A stretch of DNA of 64,000 nt from JBNARI01 sp049718765 (GTDB taxonomy: Bacteria; Bacillota; Sulfobacillia; DUMF01): assembly GCA_049718765.1 (NCBI GenBank), contig JBNARI010000003.1, positions 43,036 to 107,035 of the forward strand. The letters run 5' to 3'. Numbering within the stretch: the first letter of the stretch is position 1; every line of letters starts with the position of its first letter. Below, piece after piece: positions 43,386 through 51,892 of the stretch. A program made the translations under genes and the position numbers. The notes beneath the pieces are model-generated. The model was not told the DNA's origin, did no database searches, and was given only the letters and a program-made list of their open reading frames with translations.

Positions 43386-44839
43386 GACGCGCTCCGCCTG
43401 GGAGCGAAAAAATCGACCACCTTGTCGCGGAGATCTTTCTCATGGCGGTGATGCACCCGGACCCAGTCGCCCCATTCTTTGTCGCGCGGGTCCTCATCAG
43501 CCTTAGAGACCTCGGCCTTGCCTGTCGGTATCAGGCCCTGCGGCATGTAATAGATGTCTCCACCCTCATAAGGCTGCTTGCCTAGATGCTGGCGCGCCTC
43601 GTTGGGCGTAAATATGCCGTACTGCACGCCCTTAATGCTGTACTCGAGGTCCTGCATCTGGTCGGAGAGGTCAATCTCGTCCAGCTTCCAACGCCACTGC
43701 AGCTCGCCGAGGTCGGGCTCGAACGCCTTGAACAGCTGGTTGTTTAGCCTGTGCTCGAGAATCTCCTGGCCAGGCTGGATGACCGAGCGCTTGTAGATCT
43801 CAGTCATCTCTTTCGCAGTCGAGCCGCCCAGCGAACCCAAAATGGCCCAGCCGATACGGTAGGGCGGAACTCGGTGAGCCACCAGGATCTCCATCGCGTT
43901 GTCCTGGCGGTACAGCCGGAACGAAGCGTCTTTGAGCTCGGAAGTCAGTTTCTCAAACCTGGCCCTGACCTCCGCTCCTGCATCGGACGGAATAGGCAGG
44001 ATGAGCAGCTTGTGATGCTGCCCTCGTGCTTCGACGTTGAAGAAGGTCCGGAGTTCGTTCGCTAACCTCTCAGAAACATCGGCTCCCTCGATGATGAGCG
44101 CCATATCCGGGACCGTCTTCTCGCGGAACCAGGTGATGTTGAAATCCCTGGCGGCCAAGCTACCCACGATGGCCCCCAGGGCGGAGATGTACGTCGGTAT
44201 GCCGTAGTAACTGGACCGCGAACCCGGCTTCCTGATGACTATCAGTTCACCGGCCTGCCTCTCCTCAGGTAGCCCGCTTTTTGGCTCACCAGTCTCCAGG
44301 TCGTACTCGCCCTCTGCCCCGAATCTCTTGAACCAGCGCATCTTGTTCTCGCGTATCTGGCAGAAGCGGACGCCATCACAGTGGGCCCGGACCGTGTGCC
44401 CGGGCACGTGGTACAGTTCGGCCGGCAGTCCTTTGGCGTTGCGCACAACTTCAATGATGCCCCAGCCAAGCGTTTCTACATCGTCCCATACCGCCTGCAG
44501 AATCTCCCGGAACGTCATCTCGGGGTTGCAGGCTGCAAGGAACTCTTCCAGCGCATCCCGCTGCTTTTCGTCGGGCTTGTCGATGCCCTGTCGCGGCACC
44601 CAGTGCCAGCCGAGACCGGCGATGTCCGATGATTTCTGCTCTATGCAGGCGCAGTGAATCGGGTTCGATTCCTTCAGCTCAAGCAGCTGCTCCAGCCGGT
44701 ACGGAGGTCTCACCAATCCGTATTCCGAGTAAAGCCTCGAAAACGGATCCGCCGGCAGCTGCTTTGAACCGCCGGCGGAGGTCCGCTGCTCTGCCTGTAT
44801 CGTTATGGCTTTGGTCAAGACTCGTTTCTGGTCGGTCAT
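43382..44839 (-). CDS. Portal protein
   Basis: 485 residues from ATG 44839. NPIHCACIEQKSSDIAGLGW, then TFREILQAVWDDVETLGWGI, FNITWFREKTVPDMALIIEG and PPYRIGWAILGSLGGSTAKE match PBSX-type portals. It forms the dodecameric DNA entry ring. Overlaps terL by 4 nt. Confidence 0.9.
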   Translation of the reverse strand: MTDQKRVLTKAITIQAEQRTSAGGSKQLPADPFSRLYSEYGLVRPPYRLEQLLELKESNPIHCACIEQKSSDIAGLGWHWVPRQGIDKPDEKQRDALEEFLAACNPEMTFREILQAVWDDVETLGWGIIEVVRNAKGLPAELYHVPGHTVRAHCDGVRFCQIRENKMRWFKRFGAEGEYDLETGEPKSGLPEERQAGELIVIRKPGSRSSYYGIPTYISALGAIVGSLAARDFNITWFREKTVPDMALIIEGADVSERLANELRTFFNVEARGQHHKLLILPIPSDAGAEVRARFEKLTSELKDASFRLYRQDNAMEILVAHRVPPYRIGWAILGSLGGSTAKEMTEIYKRSVIQPGQEILEHRLNNQLFKAFEPDLGELQWRWKLDEIDLSDQMQDLEYSIKGVQYGIFTPNEARQHLGKQPYEGGDIYYMPQGLIPTGKAEVSKADEDPRDKEWGDWVRVHHRHEKDLRDKVVDFFAPRRSAS

Positions 44840-46149
44840 ACGATTACCACCTTGTTTAGAGTCCGGCTGCGTCCTCGGGCAAGGCACTCAAAGGCCCCGC
44901 TCACAGCATCTACCTGGTCGTCGTGTGTGCCATTGGGAAACATCTCAACCTCGTCTAAGAACGCAGAAATCCAAGAGCCGCGCACCAGCTTCACATTGCC
45001 TGCCTCGGCCGCAGATGATACTGGTGCCGCCCGGCTCACCTTGGAGCCCGTGGTCTTGTTCCCGCGGAACACGAAACCGAATAGTACCTCCCTGGCGTAA
45101 TGGTCAATGATGCTTACCCCAGACGAACCGGGTTCTTGCTCCATGTAGATTGGCACGTCCCGCCCGTCCATCTCGGCGGTTTGACGGACCAGTGCCTCGA
45201 CTCCTTTCGGCGTAGCCCTGATACGCTTAATGTCGATGATGTAGTAGATGCCGTCCTTCTCTCCGACAAGAGCACCAGCAGTCCAGTCCGGATCCTTGCA
45301 GGGTCCAGCATCCGTGGCAGCAAGGTCCCAGTAGCGAACCCTTCTGATTCCAGCCGGTGCAGTATCCACTATTTCGAACCACTCACGCCTGAACATGCTG
45401 CCGCTCTGTCTGGCGGACCAGTCACCGTTCAGAAGTTGCTCGCGCGTAACTGGGTCCAGGTTTGCTAAGCTCTTCTCATACTCCTCGGCATCGAGATACG
45501 GGTTGTCTTCAAGCCTAGCCGGTATAAACGGCCGCCCATACCGTTCACCTTCGATGATAAACCGCTGCTTTACCCACTCGTGGCCTATCCCGCCGGGGTT
45601 GGAAGCAGCCCTTATCCGGAGCGGTACTCTTGAATTCTTCAACCGTCGCAGCCTCGAAAACAGGTACCGGTACTGGCTTTCAGTGAACTGTGTGAGCTCA
45701 TCAAATCCGATGAACTGGAACTCCGCGGACTGGTACCTGTACTTGTCATTTTCGGTTTCAAGGTACCCGAAACTGAGAGTGGCTCCCGAAGGAAAATGCC
45801 ACGTCTTCTCTCTTTCGTTCCATTTTGCGTCGGTTCCGTCGAGCCACTGATGGGCCCGGTCCATCAGAGCATTGGGCAGCGAGAGGTCAGTATACGTCCG
45901 CCTGAAGAGTATCGCCGAATAGCCCGGTACGTCTACATACTGCAGAGCAGCCATCAGGAGGGCTTCGGATTTGCCGCCACCTGCTGCCCCGCCGTACAGG
46001 GCTTCGAGGTGCGGCAGCAGCAAGAACTCAGCCTGCTTCGGCGTCGGAGCGTGCGGAATCCACCTGTTCTCCAGAACTGTCGCTCTCAGGACCGCCCTGA
46101 ACCATGCTTCGTCCCATGCGTTCGGCCAGGCGCCGGTAGACGTCGGCAT
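44836..46149 (-). CDS. Terminase large subunit
   Basis: 437 residues from ATG 46149 (46182 is an alternative). Walker A LYGGAAGGGKSEALLMA, Walker B FIGFDELTQF, the coupling motif AASNPGG and nuclease acids RYWDLAATD, YMEQE and THDDQVDAVSGA are all present, so packaging ATPase and headful/site nuclease should be active. It overlaps terS by about 120 nt, unusually long; the conserved fold starts only at WIPHAPTPKQ. Confidence 0.93.
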   Translation of the reverse strand: MPTSTGAWPNAWDEAWFRAVLRATVLENRWIPHAPTPKQAEFLLLPHLEALYGGAAGGGKSEALLMAALQYVDVPGYSAILFRRTYTDLSLPNALMDRAHQWLDGTDAKWNEREKTWHFPSGATLSFGYLETENDKYRYQSAEFQFIGFDELTQFTESQYRYLFSRLRRLKNSRVPLRIRAASNPGGIGHEWVKQRFIIEGERYGRPFIPARLEDNPYLDAEEYEKSLANLDPVTREQLLNGDWSARQSGSMFRREWFEIVDTAPAGIRRVRYWDLAATDAGPCKDPDWTAGALVGEKDGIYYIIDIKRIRATPKGVEALVRQTAEMDGRDVPIYMEQEPGSSGVSIIDHYAREVLFGFVFRGNKTTGSKVSRAAPVSSAAEAGNVKLVRGSWISAFLDEVEMFPNGTHDDQVDAVSGAFECLARGRSRTLNKVVIV

Positions 46150-46669
46150 ACTGCTCGATGCGGTAAGTGATGTCGTACTCATGCCGGTTTGTCACCTGCC
46201 CCTGGACCTCGGGTCTCGCAGTGGGCTTGCCAGAAAGGAGCTGCGCCTTGTCTATCGCCTGCGCCATCACTCCCACCAACGCCCGCACCCATGCCGCACC
46301 GTCGCGGTCGTGGGGCTCACCCTGCCCGTCGCTGATTGCAACATCCAGCTTGTTCAGAGCTTTCTCTGCAAGTCCATACAATCGCGTAGCCAGTTTCAGC
46401 AAGCGCTCCGAGATGGCATCGGCAACCTTTTCCGTTGCAGCGCTTATGGCCTTCTGCCTGACCTCTTCGGTCATCTCGGATATTTTTTGCGCACCCTCTT
46501 TGCGTTGCGCATCCTGCGCACCACGCACAAGATGCGCAAGTTGCGCATTGCGCCACGCCCTGATTGTGGACTCAGGTATACCAGTGCGGCGGGCTGCTTC
46601 CCGGTTAGACGTGACCTGAGCAATAGCCAACGCCTCAGCAATTCGATCACTAGGCCACTTATTGGGCAT
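46028..46669 (-). CDS. Terminase small subunit
   Basis: 213 residues from ATG 46669 (AGAGGTGG upstream). N-terminal helix-turn-helix (ALAIAQVTSNREAARRTGIP, ESTIRAWRNAQL), a helical oligomer domain (ATEKVADAISERLLKLATRL) and an acidic tail. Recognises phage DNA for packaging. Followed by terL. Confidence 0.85.
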   Translation of the reverse strand: MPNKWPSDRIAEALAIAQVTSNREAARRTGIPESTIRAWRNAQLAHLVRGAQDAQRKEGAQKISEMTEEVRQKAISAATEKVADAISERLLKLATRLYGLAEKALNKLDVAISDGQGEPHDRDGAAWVRALVGVMAQAIDKAQLLSGKPTARPEVQGQVTNRHEYDITYRIEQYADVYRRLAERMGRSMVQGGPESDSSGEQVDSARSDAEAG

Positions 46670-47061
46670 CGGGACCACCTCTGAAAAGCAAGCAGAAAGC
46701 CCCAGGCAGATCACAGTGATATACAATACTAGCAAGGTGGTGATGAACTAATGAGACTACTTTTGTTCATCCCGCCTTGCCGGTAAAGGGACTTGTTAGT
46801 CGGCTCCTCCTGGCGGGGAACAAACACCAGACAGGAGGGTACTCCGGCTGAGGGGGGAGTAGGCCGGGGGAGAAAAGCACTGTAACGCGCTGCAATTAGC
46901 CCCTATCTCCCCACAGAGGGCTCCATGATAGTGCCCTCTGTCCGGGTCAGCCATGCTCATGGGCGCCTACGATCTTGAGCCCATTGTCTTCTAGCACCAT
47001 GACTAGCCCTGCAGCCAGGCATTGGACTTGGCGTTCCGATAATGTGAGGTCGAACAACTCA
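46670..47061. other. Gene-poor region before terS, possible packaging site
   Basis: No supported gene. It holds an inverted repeat CAGAGGGC/GCCCTCTG (46914-46940) and G/C-rich tracts. Cos or pac sites usually lie next to terS, so this is the natural place to look, but no site can be assigned. A 42-codon frame (from 47075) lacks a ribosome site. Confidence 0.45.
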
Positions 47062-47169
47062 TTAGTGGTGTACATGCGTGGGTCCAAAAAAGCCACACAG
47101 CTCACAGTAAGGCAACCGTGCGCGGTCAATCGCGCTCCTGTCCCGAATGCGAATCGGTTTTGCAAACAC
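47062..47169 (-). pseudogene. HNH endonuclease fragment
   Basis: 35 codons from GTG 47169 (AGGAGTG upstream): KPIRIRDRSAIDRARLPYCE then LCGFFGPTHVHH. This is the start of the small HNH endonucleases that precede terS, with the first Cys pair and the HH of the active site. It stops right after HVHH, and no frame supplies the remaining NLI...CH part, so the gene is truncated. Confidence 0.65.
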
Positions 47170-47485
47170 GTGCCTTCACTCCTGGTCTCCACAGGGGGCG
47201 CGGCCTCCATGAACAAAACTCAATCCCGTTTTTGTGAAGCTCCACGTCCAGATTGGTTACATCGATTTCCTGCCCGTCAGGCTTCAGGAAAAGCCTTACC
47301 CATTGCTTGGAGTGCTGTTCTCTGACAGCCGCTCCCCACGGAAACTCAAAAACCTCCCACCGATGCAGCGGAACGACCCTGCCCATCGCACCACTTCCAG
47401 AAGGACACGAGGCACTAGACTCAAACTCAACGGGCGCCCTGGTCACATCGACCCGGGCGCCCCACGCAGAGCTGGTCGATAGCAT
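47126..47485 (-). CDS. Phage protein of unknown function
   Basis: 119 residues; ATG 47485 starts 1 nt from the stop of the previous gene, suggesting coupling. VPLHRWEVFEFPWGAAVREQ, then WVRLFLKPDGQEIDVTNLDV look like a small alpha/beta protein. Overlaps the HNH fragment by 44 nt, which casts some doubt on its 3' end. No family recognised. Confidence 0.5.
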   Translation of the reverse strand: MLSTSSAWGARVDVTRAPVEFESSASCPSGSGAMGRVVPLHRWEVFEFPWGAAVREQHSKQWVRLFLKPDGQEIDVTNLDVELHKNGIEFCSWRPRPLWRPGVKARVCKTDSHSGQERD

Positions 47486-47486
47486 A

Positions 47487-47654
47487 CTACCATAACCTAC
47501 CCCTTTCAGGCTTGCAGAAAACTCGCAAGTTACCTCTCCACCTATTCCACTCTTTGTCGAAGTTACGTCTCATCCTCGCCATCTGCAGGCCAATTGCACG
47601 CTGGTGCTTGAGCACTTCACAGATGAAATCCCACAAAAGCCGATAAAGCCACAT
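47487..47654 (-). CDS. Small basic phage protein
   Basis: 55 residues: MWLYRLLWDFICEVLKHQRA then IGLQMARMRRNFDKEWNRWR. Its ATG overlaps the stop of the RinA-like gene (TGATG) and GGGGTGG precedes it. Hydrophobic start and very basic helix. No family recognised. Confidence 0.6.
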   Translation of the reverse strand: MWLYRLLWDFICEVLKHQRAIGLQMARMRRNFDKEWNRWRGNLRVFCKPERGRLW

Positions 47655-48127
47655 CAGTACCACCCCAGCCTCTCCGCCACGCCATACACAAACCCCGTCC
47701 GATATCGGTGAAACGTGCTTTCGTCCATAGACAGTAGTTCGGCCATGTCACAAGCTCGCATGTCAAACCGGTTTCGCCCTTCCATTTGTGCCACCAGCTC
47801 TGCTGGCGGCTGCCAGTTTATCGCAAGTCCATATTTCACCCAGACCACCCGCCGACATTCCTCCTTGGCCACCTTATACGTGTCCGCAATTGCCGCCGTG
47901 ATGCGTTCCATCTCGCGCAGGAGAATCGAATCGGCAAGCCTTGTGGCTCTCCGTTCCACTCTGCTGTCCCACTCACCCGAACCGGCTGCAACATCCAAGA
48001 ATGCACCGGAATCACCCGACAGGATGATGTCTCTGCGCAGCGCTTCGATTTGCCGGAGCGTGTCCTCATAGGCATAGATTTCAGCTTCAATGTGGCGGAA
48101 GGTGGCACGTTTCAGCCTCACGCCCAC
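47654..48127 (-). CDS. RinA/DUF722-like late activator
   Basis: 157 residues. TFRHIEAEIYAYEDTLRQIE, then RMEGRNRFDMRACDMAEL-like HTH region (AELLSMDESTFHRYRTGFVY) matches the RinA/ArpU family of phage late-gene activators. Position just before the packaging genes supports control of the late operon. Confidence 0.75.
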   Translation of the reverse strand: MGVRLKRATFRHIEAEIYAYEDTLRQIEALRRDIILSGDSGAFLDVAAGSGEWDSRVERRATRLADSILLREMERITAAIADTYKVAKEECRRVVWVKYGLAINWQPPAELVAQMEGRNRFDMRACDMAELLSMDESTFHRYRTGFVYGVAERLGWY

Positions 48128-48324
48128 CTCACCTGCCTCAGGGCGCCACGCACCCGTTTGTGCGCATCGTGCCTCATCAGCCGCTCCGCCTCGCGCGTGG
48201 TAAGTGAGACCGTTGCAGGTGAGGGCACGGAGCTCAGCCCGAAGCGCCTGCAGATGAGCCGCCAGACGTAAGGTTGCTTGTACGCCACATATTCGCCGAC
48301 GGTGATCAGCGCGACCACCTCCAT
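48118..48324 (-). CDS. Phage protein of unknown function
   Basis: 68 residues. VGEYVAYKQPYVWRLICRRF, then REAERLMRHDAHKRVRGALR. Basic and helical. It overlaps the RinA-like gene by 10 nt. No family recognised. Confidence 0.55.
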   Translation of the reverse strand: MEVVALITVGEYVAYKQPYVWRLICRRFGLSSVPSPATVSLTTREAERLMRHDAHKRVRGALRQVRWA

Positions 48325-48381
48325 AAGCCGAAAAGCCGACCCTGCCTGCGCAGAGCCGGCCTCCCGATAGTCGGGTCAGCC

Positions 48382-48564
48382 TCAGCCGACGTTTTCCTCG
48401 CTCACGAGCCAGCCATCCTCAATGCTGACCCTGACAACCTTCCCCTGCTGGATTACGAACGTAACCTTGCCATAGTCAATTTTATCAATCTTGCCGCTGT
48501 TTTTCGTGATCTCAGCTGCAATTATGTCGCTGATCTTCGGTTTTCCCAGCTTAGTATCACTCAC
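48382..48564 (-). CDS. YezD/DUF2292-like small protein
   Basis: 60 residues from GTG 48564. SDIIAAEITKNSGKIDKIDY, then GKVTFVIQQGKVVRVSIEDG: the strand-turn-strand pattern of the YezD family. Function unknown in all members. Confidence 0.65.
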   Translation of the reverse strand: MSDTKLGKPKISDIIAAEITKNSGKIDKIDYGKVTFVIQQGKVVRVSIEDGWLVSEENVG

Positions 48565-48571
48565 TATGCCC

Positions 48572-48787
48572 CTACCCCCGCGGGTATGCATCGACGATCT
48601 GCAACAGCGCGTCAGTGTACTGCACCAAGGCGGTAAGCTCGCGAACTGCGCCCCAGTCCTGCCATTCGATGGCTGTGTTCATTTTGGTCATAAACACTTC
48701 GCGATGCGTCTTGAGCCAGCCGCGTAAGACTACTTCAAGTGGCGGCTTTTGCTCCGAGATGATCATTACGTTCGTAGAGATGTTCAT
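48572..48787 (-). CDS. Phage protein of unknown function
   Basis: 71 residues. PPLEVVLRGWLKTHREVFMT, then AIEWQDWGAVRELTALVQYT. Helical, overlaps RusA by 4 nt. No family recognised. Confidence 0.6.
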   Translation of the reverse strand: MNISTNVMIISEQKPPLEVVLRGWLKTHREVFMTKMNTAIEWQDWGAVRELTALVQYTDALLQIVDAYPRG

Positions 48788-49164
48788 GCTGTCTCCTCTC
48801 CCCTGCTCCGGTCCTCAGCCACCCAGATTTCGATCTCAGCCCGCTGCGGCTTCCCGTACCTCCTGTGCACCACCAGGTCCACCACCTGGTTGTCGTCGTA
48901 CCAGACTACGCCGTTTAGACCGTCAAGTATTGCCTTCGCCAGGTTGTCCACATCCCCAACCCTTCCCCCTGCGCAGTATGCCCATATCTCGACACCGAGC
49001 CGCCCCTGCAACGGCACGCGCACTGCCTGCCGCGCGAAACTCGCCACCTCGGCCTTGTACGCTAGGTACCGCTGTGCATTGAACGATACCCATTTGCCCC
49101 TGCGCGTCATTCGCGCAGCGGGGACCGGACGCCCCGGCACAACTATACGGATGCGCTCACTCAT
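48784..49164 (-). CDS. RusA-like Holliday junction resolvase
   Basis: 126 residues from ATG 49164, overlapping the previous gene by 4 nt. VVPGRPVPAARMTRRGKWVS at the start, and the catalytic acids in GGRVGDVDNLAKAILDGLNG and WYDDNQVVD: the typical RusA pattern of three aspartates. Resolves junctions formed in phage recombination or packaging. Confidence 0.9.
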   Translation of the reverse strand: MSERIRIVVPGRPVPAARMTRRGKWVSFNAQRYLAYKAEVASFARQAVRVPLQGRLGVEIWAYCAGGRVGDVDNLAKAILDGLNGVVWYDDNQVVDLVVHRRYGKPQRAEIEIWVAEDRSRGEETA

Positions 49165-49487
49165 CTTACTGCACCTCTTTGCAGCCGCTGCTTGTACTCT
49201 CGTAACCGGGTTAGGCACCTTTCACACAACGCATGCCCCGGCGCAGCAGGATTTGCCCCGCAGCAGGTACAGATCCCTCGCTCCCGCCATGCGTCCCTTT
49301 GCCGCTTTTGCCTTGCGTAGTCAAGGCAGTAATTCCGCCAGTCCTGTTCAGGGCGCATCCTGAAGCCTCCACGCACATAGGCGATGCACGTGCCCACGAC
49401 CTCCGCCGTACTCGCACGCACATTGTGGGTGGCTGCAAGGTCAAGCAGGTAGAGCAACTCGTTTACGCGCTCGCTGCACAGCAACAC
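49161..49487 (-). CDS. Zinc-finger phage protein
   Basis: 108 residues. RGICTCCGANPAAPGHALCE then RCLTRLREYKQRLQ gives a four-cysteine zinc ribbon (C-x2-C ... C-x2-C) followed by a basic helix. Probably a nucleic-acid-binding regulator. Overlaps RusA start. Confidence 0.65.
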   Translation of the reverse strand: MLLCSERVNELLYLLDLAATHNVRASTAEVVGTCIAYVRGGFRMRPEQDWRNYCLDYARQKRQRDAWRERGICTCCGANPAAPGHALCERCLTRLREYKQRLQRGAVR

Positions 49488-49558
49488 GTATCACCTCGCC
49501 GCCTTGCTTCCGACAAGTTCTGCACTGCCCCACAGCTGCTCCAGGTCGCCGTCAAGGC

Positions 49559-50032
49559 TCACTGCTTCAACACCTCCTGCACAGCAGGCTTCGGTGGCTC
49601 GAAGCGCGTCGTGATCCACGCATCTCGGATCTGCTTCTTGCGCTGTACTGGGCCAGGGCAGTTGTACATCCGGAAAACTGGCCTTCCACAGTCTTTGGAG
49701 CCTGCCACGTCAAGCGCTTTGTAGAAGCCGTTTCCTGCGATAGTGCGGCATTTTGAGACCAAATACACTTCATACTCCGGGTTGCCTTCCCTGTCTTTTA
49801 GCTGCACAACCCTCACGGCATCGGCCTTGCACTCCAGGCAGGCCTTTAGATCCGCAAGGCAGTCTTCGAAGTTGAACATTTCCGCGCGCAGCTGTTCTTC
49901 GCTGAAGCTGAGGAACTCCGCCCCAACCAGCACGCTCCTGTAGCGCGCCTTCAGGTTCTCACCATCCTCCGGGATTCCCGGCCTGATGTGGCTATCTTCC
50001 TTCTCGCTCTCGTACCTGGGCATGGTCATCAA
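49559..50032 (-). CDS. Phage protein of unknown function, replication region
   Basis: 157 residues. AEFLSFSEEQLRAEMFNFED, then ADLKACLECKADAVRVVQLK, VYLVSKCRTIAGNGFYKALD. Overlaps the DnaD-like gene by 4 nt. Several cysteines but no clear zinc motif. Not a full helicase loader. No family recognised. Confidence 0.6.
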   Translation of the reverse strand: MMTMPRYESEKEDSHIRPGIPEDGENLKARYRSVLVGAEFLSFSEEQLRAEMFNFEDCLADLKACLECKADAVRVVQLKDREGNPEYEVYLVSKCRTIAGNGFYKALDVAGSKDCGRPVFRMYNCPGPVQRKKQIRDAWITTRFEPPKPAVQEVLKQ

Positions 50033-50889
50033 GCATCATCCCCGATCGCTTTTGATGCAGCCAGTTTGGCGATCTCGGCGTTTAGTCGATCAAGCTCTTC
50101 TTTTTCCCGCGGCGAGAGAACCTTCACCTTCATCTGCGGCTTCGCCCCGTCCTTCGACGCGCGGTACTCCTCATCTTCGGCCAGGGCTTGGGCCTTCGTT
50201 CGAATCCCGTTCGCAAGCCAGTTACGGATGATGCCGCGCACGTAGTCGAAGCGGCGCTTGTTTGCCATGACGGCTTTTTCGAATGCGTAGAGCACAAGAT
50301 CGCACTCAAGCCCATCATCCGTCAGCCATGACCTGATCATCTCGTACTGCAGAGGGCTCAGCATCGCACACACGTTCGTGTGGCAGAACTGCACCACACG
50401 CTGGTACGCTTGCTCGATGTCTTGCTCAGAAGTTGCACTGCTGCTTCCACCAGCAGCAGTTTTTGGTTTAGTTTCGTTTAGTTTGTCTTTTATATCCCCC
50501 GGATTGGTAGTGGGATTGGTTACGGATTGGTTGACACTTCGGTTGACGGTTCGGGGGATTTTTTCATCTAATCCTGGCTGTTGGTTGACGTATTGGTTGA
50601 GTTTTTCAATCACAGAGTGCAGTTTGTACAAGCCGGGTTCTCTCGTGCCGCGGCTCTTGTATTCGATGAGGCCCTTCTGTGAGAGGATGTTGCGATGCTT
50701 CGCCAGCGTAGCCTTGTCTATTCCGCCGAGCTTAGCCTGTAGCGTCAGATTGGCTACCGCAAACCACTCTGGCCAACCACACTTGTTTGCGATTGCCATG
50801 AGATGGAACCACAAAGCTTGTGTCGTTGGATCCAATGGGTTTGTTTCGAGCCAATCTACGAATGCGTTAAGCTCGCGGATGTAGTTCAT
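50029..50889 (-). CDS. DnaD-like replication initiator
   Basis: 286 residues. The N-terminal winged helix (LDPTTQALWFHLMAIANKCG, then AKHRNILSQKGLIEYKSRGT), a Ser/Thr/Asn-rich linker (about 115-150) and a C-terminal DnaD domain (QRVVQFCHTNVCAMLSPLQY, EKAVMANKRRFDYVRGIIRN, WLANGI) form the usual phage DnaD initiator. Loads the host helicase at the phage origin. The linker region of the gene itself is A/T-rich and repetitive and may contain the origin. Confidence 0.85.
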   Translation of the reverse strand: MNYIRELNAFVDWLETNPLDPTTQALWFHLMAIANKCGWPEWFAVANLTLQAKLGGIDKATLAKHRNILSQKGLIEYKSRGTREPGLYKLHSVIEKLNQYVNQQPGLDEKIPRTVNRSVNQSVTNPTTNPGDIKDKLNETKPKTAAGGSSSATSEQDIEQAYQRVVQFCHTNVCAMLSPLQYEMIRSWLTDDGLECDLVLYAFEKAVMANKRRFDYVRGIIRNWLANGIRTKAQALAEDEEYRASKDGAKPQMKVKVLSPREKEELDRLNAEIAKLAASKAIGDDA

Positions 50890-50946
50890 ACGGGCCTCCG
50901 TTCGCCTGATCTAGTTACTTTGCCTCACATGGCTCAACTTGTAGGT

Positions 50947-50990
50947 CCCGCCGCCGGGCAATCGTCGCCATCGTTGGGGCCGGCGGCGGG
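50947..50990. repeat. Perfect inverted repeat
   Basis: CCCGCCGCCGG (50947-50957) and CCGGCGGCGGG (50980-50990), 22-nt spacer, between the DnaD-like gene and its upstream neighbour. No T tract, so a protein-binding site or mRNA stabilising hairpin is more likely than a terminator. Confidence 0.65.
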
Positions 50991-51001
50991 TTATGCGGTT
51001 G

Positions 51002-51892
51002 TCAGGCTGGTTGCGCGTTCTCTTGCTTTTGTCTAGCTTGCTCTTCAAGCCAGTCGATCAGCTTCGATGCCTGCTCCTTTGTCAGCTTTTTCGAGCTGTC
51101 CACACCGAACTGGCTGGCAAGCAGCTTTTTCATGTATTCATCACTCAGGCCTACGTGCTTGGCCATTGCGTAGATCTTCTTCCGCTGGGCCTCGGATGCG
51201 AATTCAACTGCAGTCTCCATGTCTGCGTTGGAAATATGCTCGCCTTCCAATGTGGCAGGAGAACCGTCTATCCATTCCGCGAGGTCCTCGGCGTCTTGCG
51301 TAAATATTCCGCTGCTACGAGTGGCAGAAAGCGTGGCGTCAATAAGTGCACGCTTCTTTGCCATCTTCAAGACGGTATTCCAAAGTGCCCACGGGTCTTC
51401 GTTCTCGACCTTGTAGAGTTTGTACGTCTTGCCATCTTTGGCTTTCCTTTCCTCGCACTTGAGTGCGTCTCTGTCGATGCCATCCGGCAACTTCCACTCT
51501 GGCACCCAGCGCCAGCGGTAGCGCCCCTCCATCGTGTTGGCTTCCCCAACACCTTCGGCTACCGTAACGCCACTCCGGCGGTGTACGAGGGCTACCGTGA
51601 CTCGCGCACGGTAGAAGCCGGTTGCGATGTCCTTTTCCTCCTGAACGTCTTTGATGACCGGGGCGTAGCCGTACAGCTCACACAGCTTTTCCGCCCCGGG
51701 CTTTAGTAAGGTCGGCTTGTCTGTGCCAGGAATTACACCGTAATCCTGGCCTTGGACCATAACCTCGCTAAAGAACTGCTTTACAAGCGCCAGTTTGCTC
51801 TTCATGTCGGCAAGGCGAAGGGCCATTTCCTGCTGTGAGTCCGCTTGAACCTGTACGAGCTGGGTGGATTCCGCTTGAAGGTCGATACTCAT
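51002..51892 (-). CDS. Phage recombination-region protein
   Basis: 296 residues. VMVQGQDYGVIPGTDKPTLL then KPGAEKLCELYGYAP is a conserved phage motif; NEDPWALWNTVLKMAKKRAL, IDATLSATRSSGIFTQDAED follows. C-terminal part AQRKKIYAMAKHVGLSDEYM resembles a DNA-binding helical domain. These proteins occur next to replication genes and are thought to bind ssDNA or assist recombination, not shown here. Confidence 0.65.
   Translation of the reverse strand: MSIDLQAESTQLVQVQADSQQEMALRLADMKSKLALVKQFFSEVMVQGQDYGVIPGTDKPTLLKPGAEKLCELYGYAPVIKDVQEEKDIATGFYRARVTVALVHRRSGVTVAEGVGEANTMEGRYRWRWVPEWKLPDGIDRDALKCEERKAKDGKTYKLYKVENEDPWALWNTVLKMAKKRALIDATLSATRSSGIFTQDAEDLAEWIDGSPATLEGEHISNADMETAVEFASEAQRKKIYAMAKHVGLSDEYMKKLLASQFGVDSSKKLTKEQASKLIDWLEEQARQKQENAQPA

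Noticed and set aside
46947..47075. 42-codon minus-strand frame before terS
   Set aside because: No ribosome site; partly overlaps the end of the HNH fragment, and no homology recognised.
49559..50032. DnaC-like helicase loader
   Set aside because: The position after the DnaD-like gene fits, but the protein is too short and has no Walker A motif.
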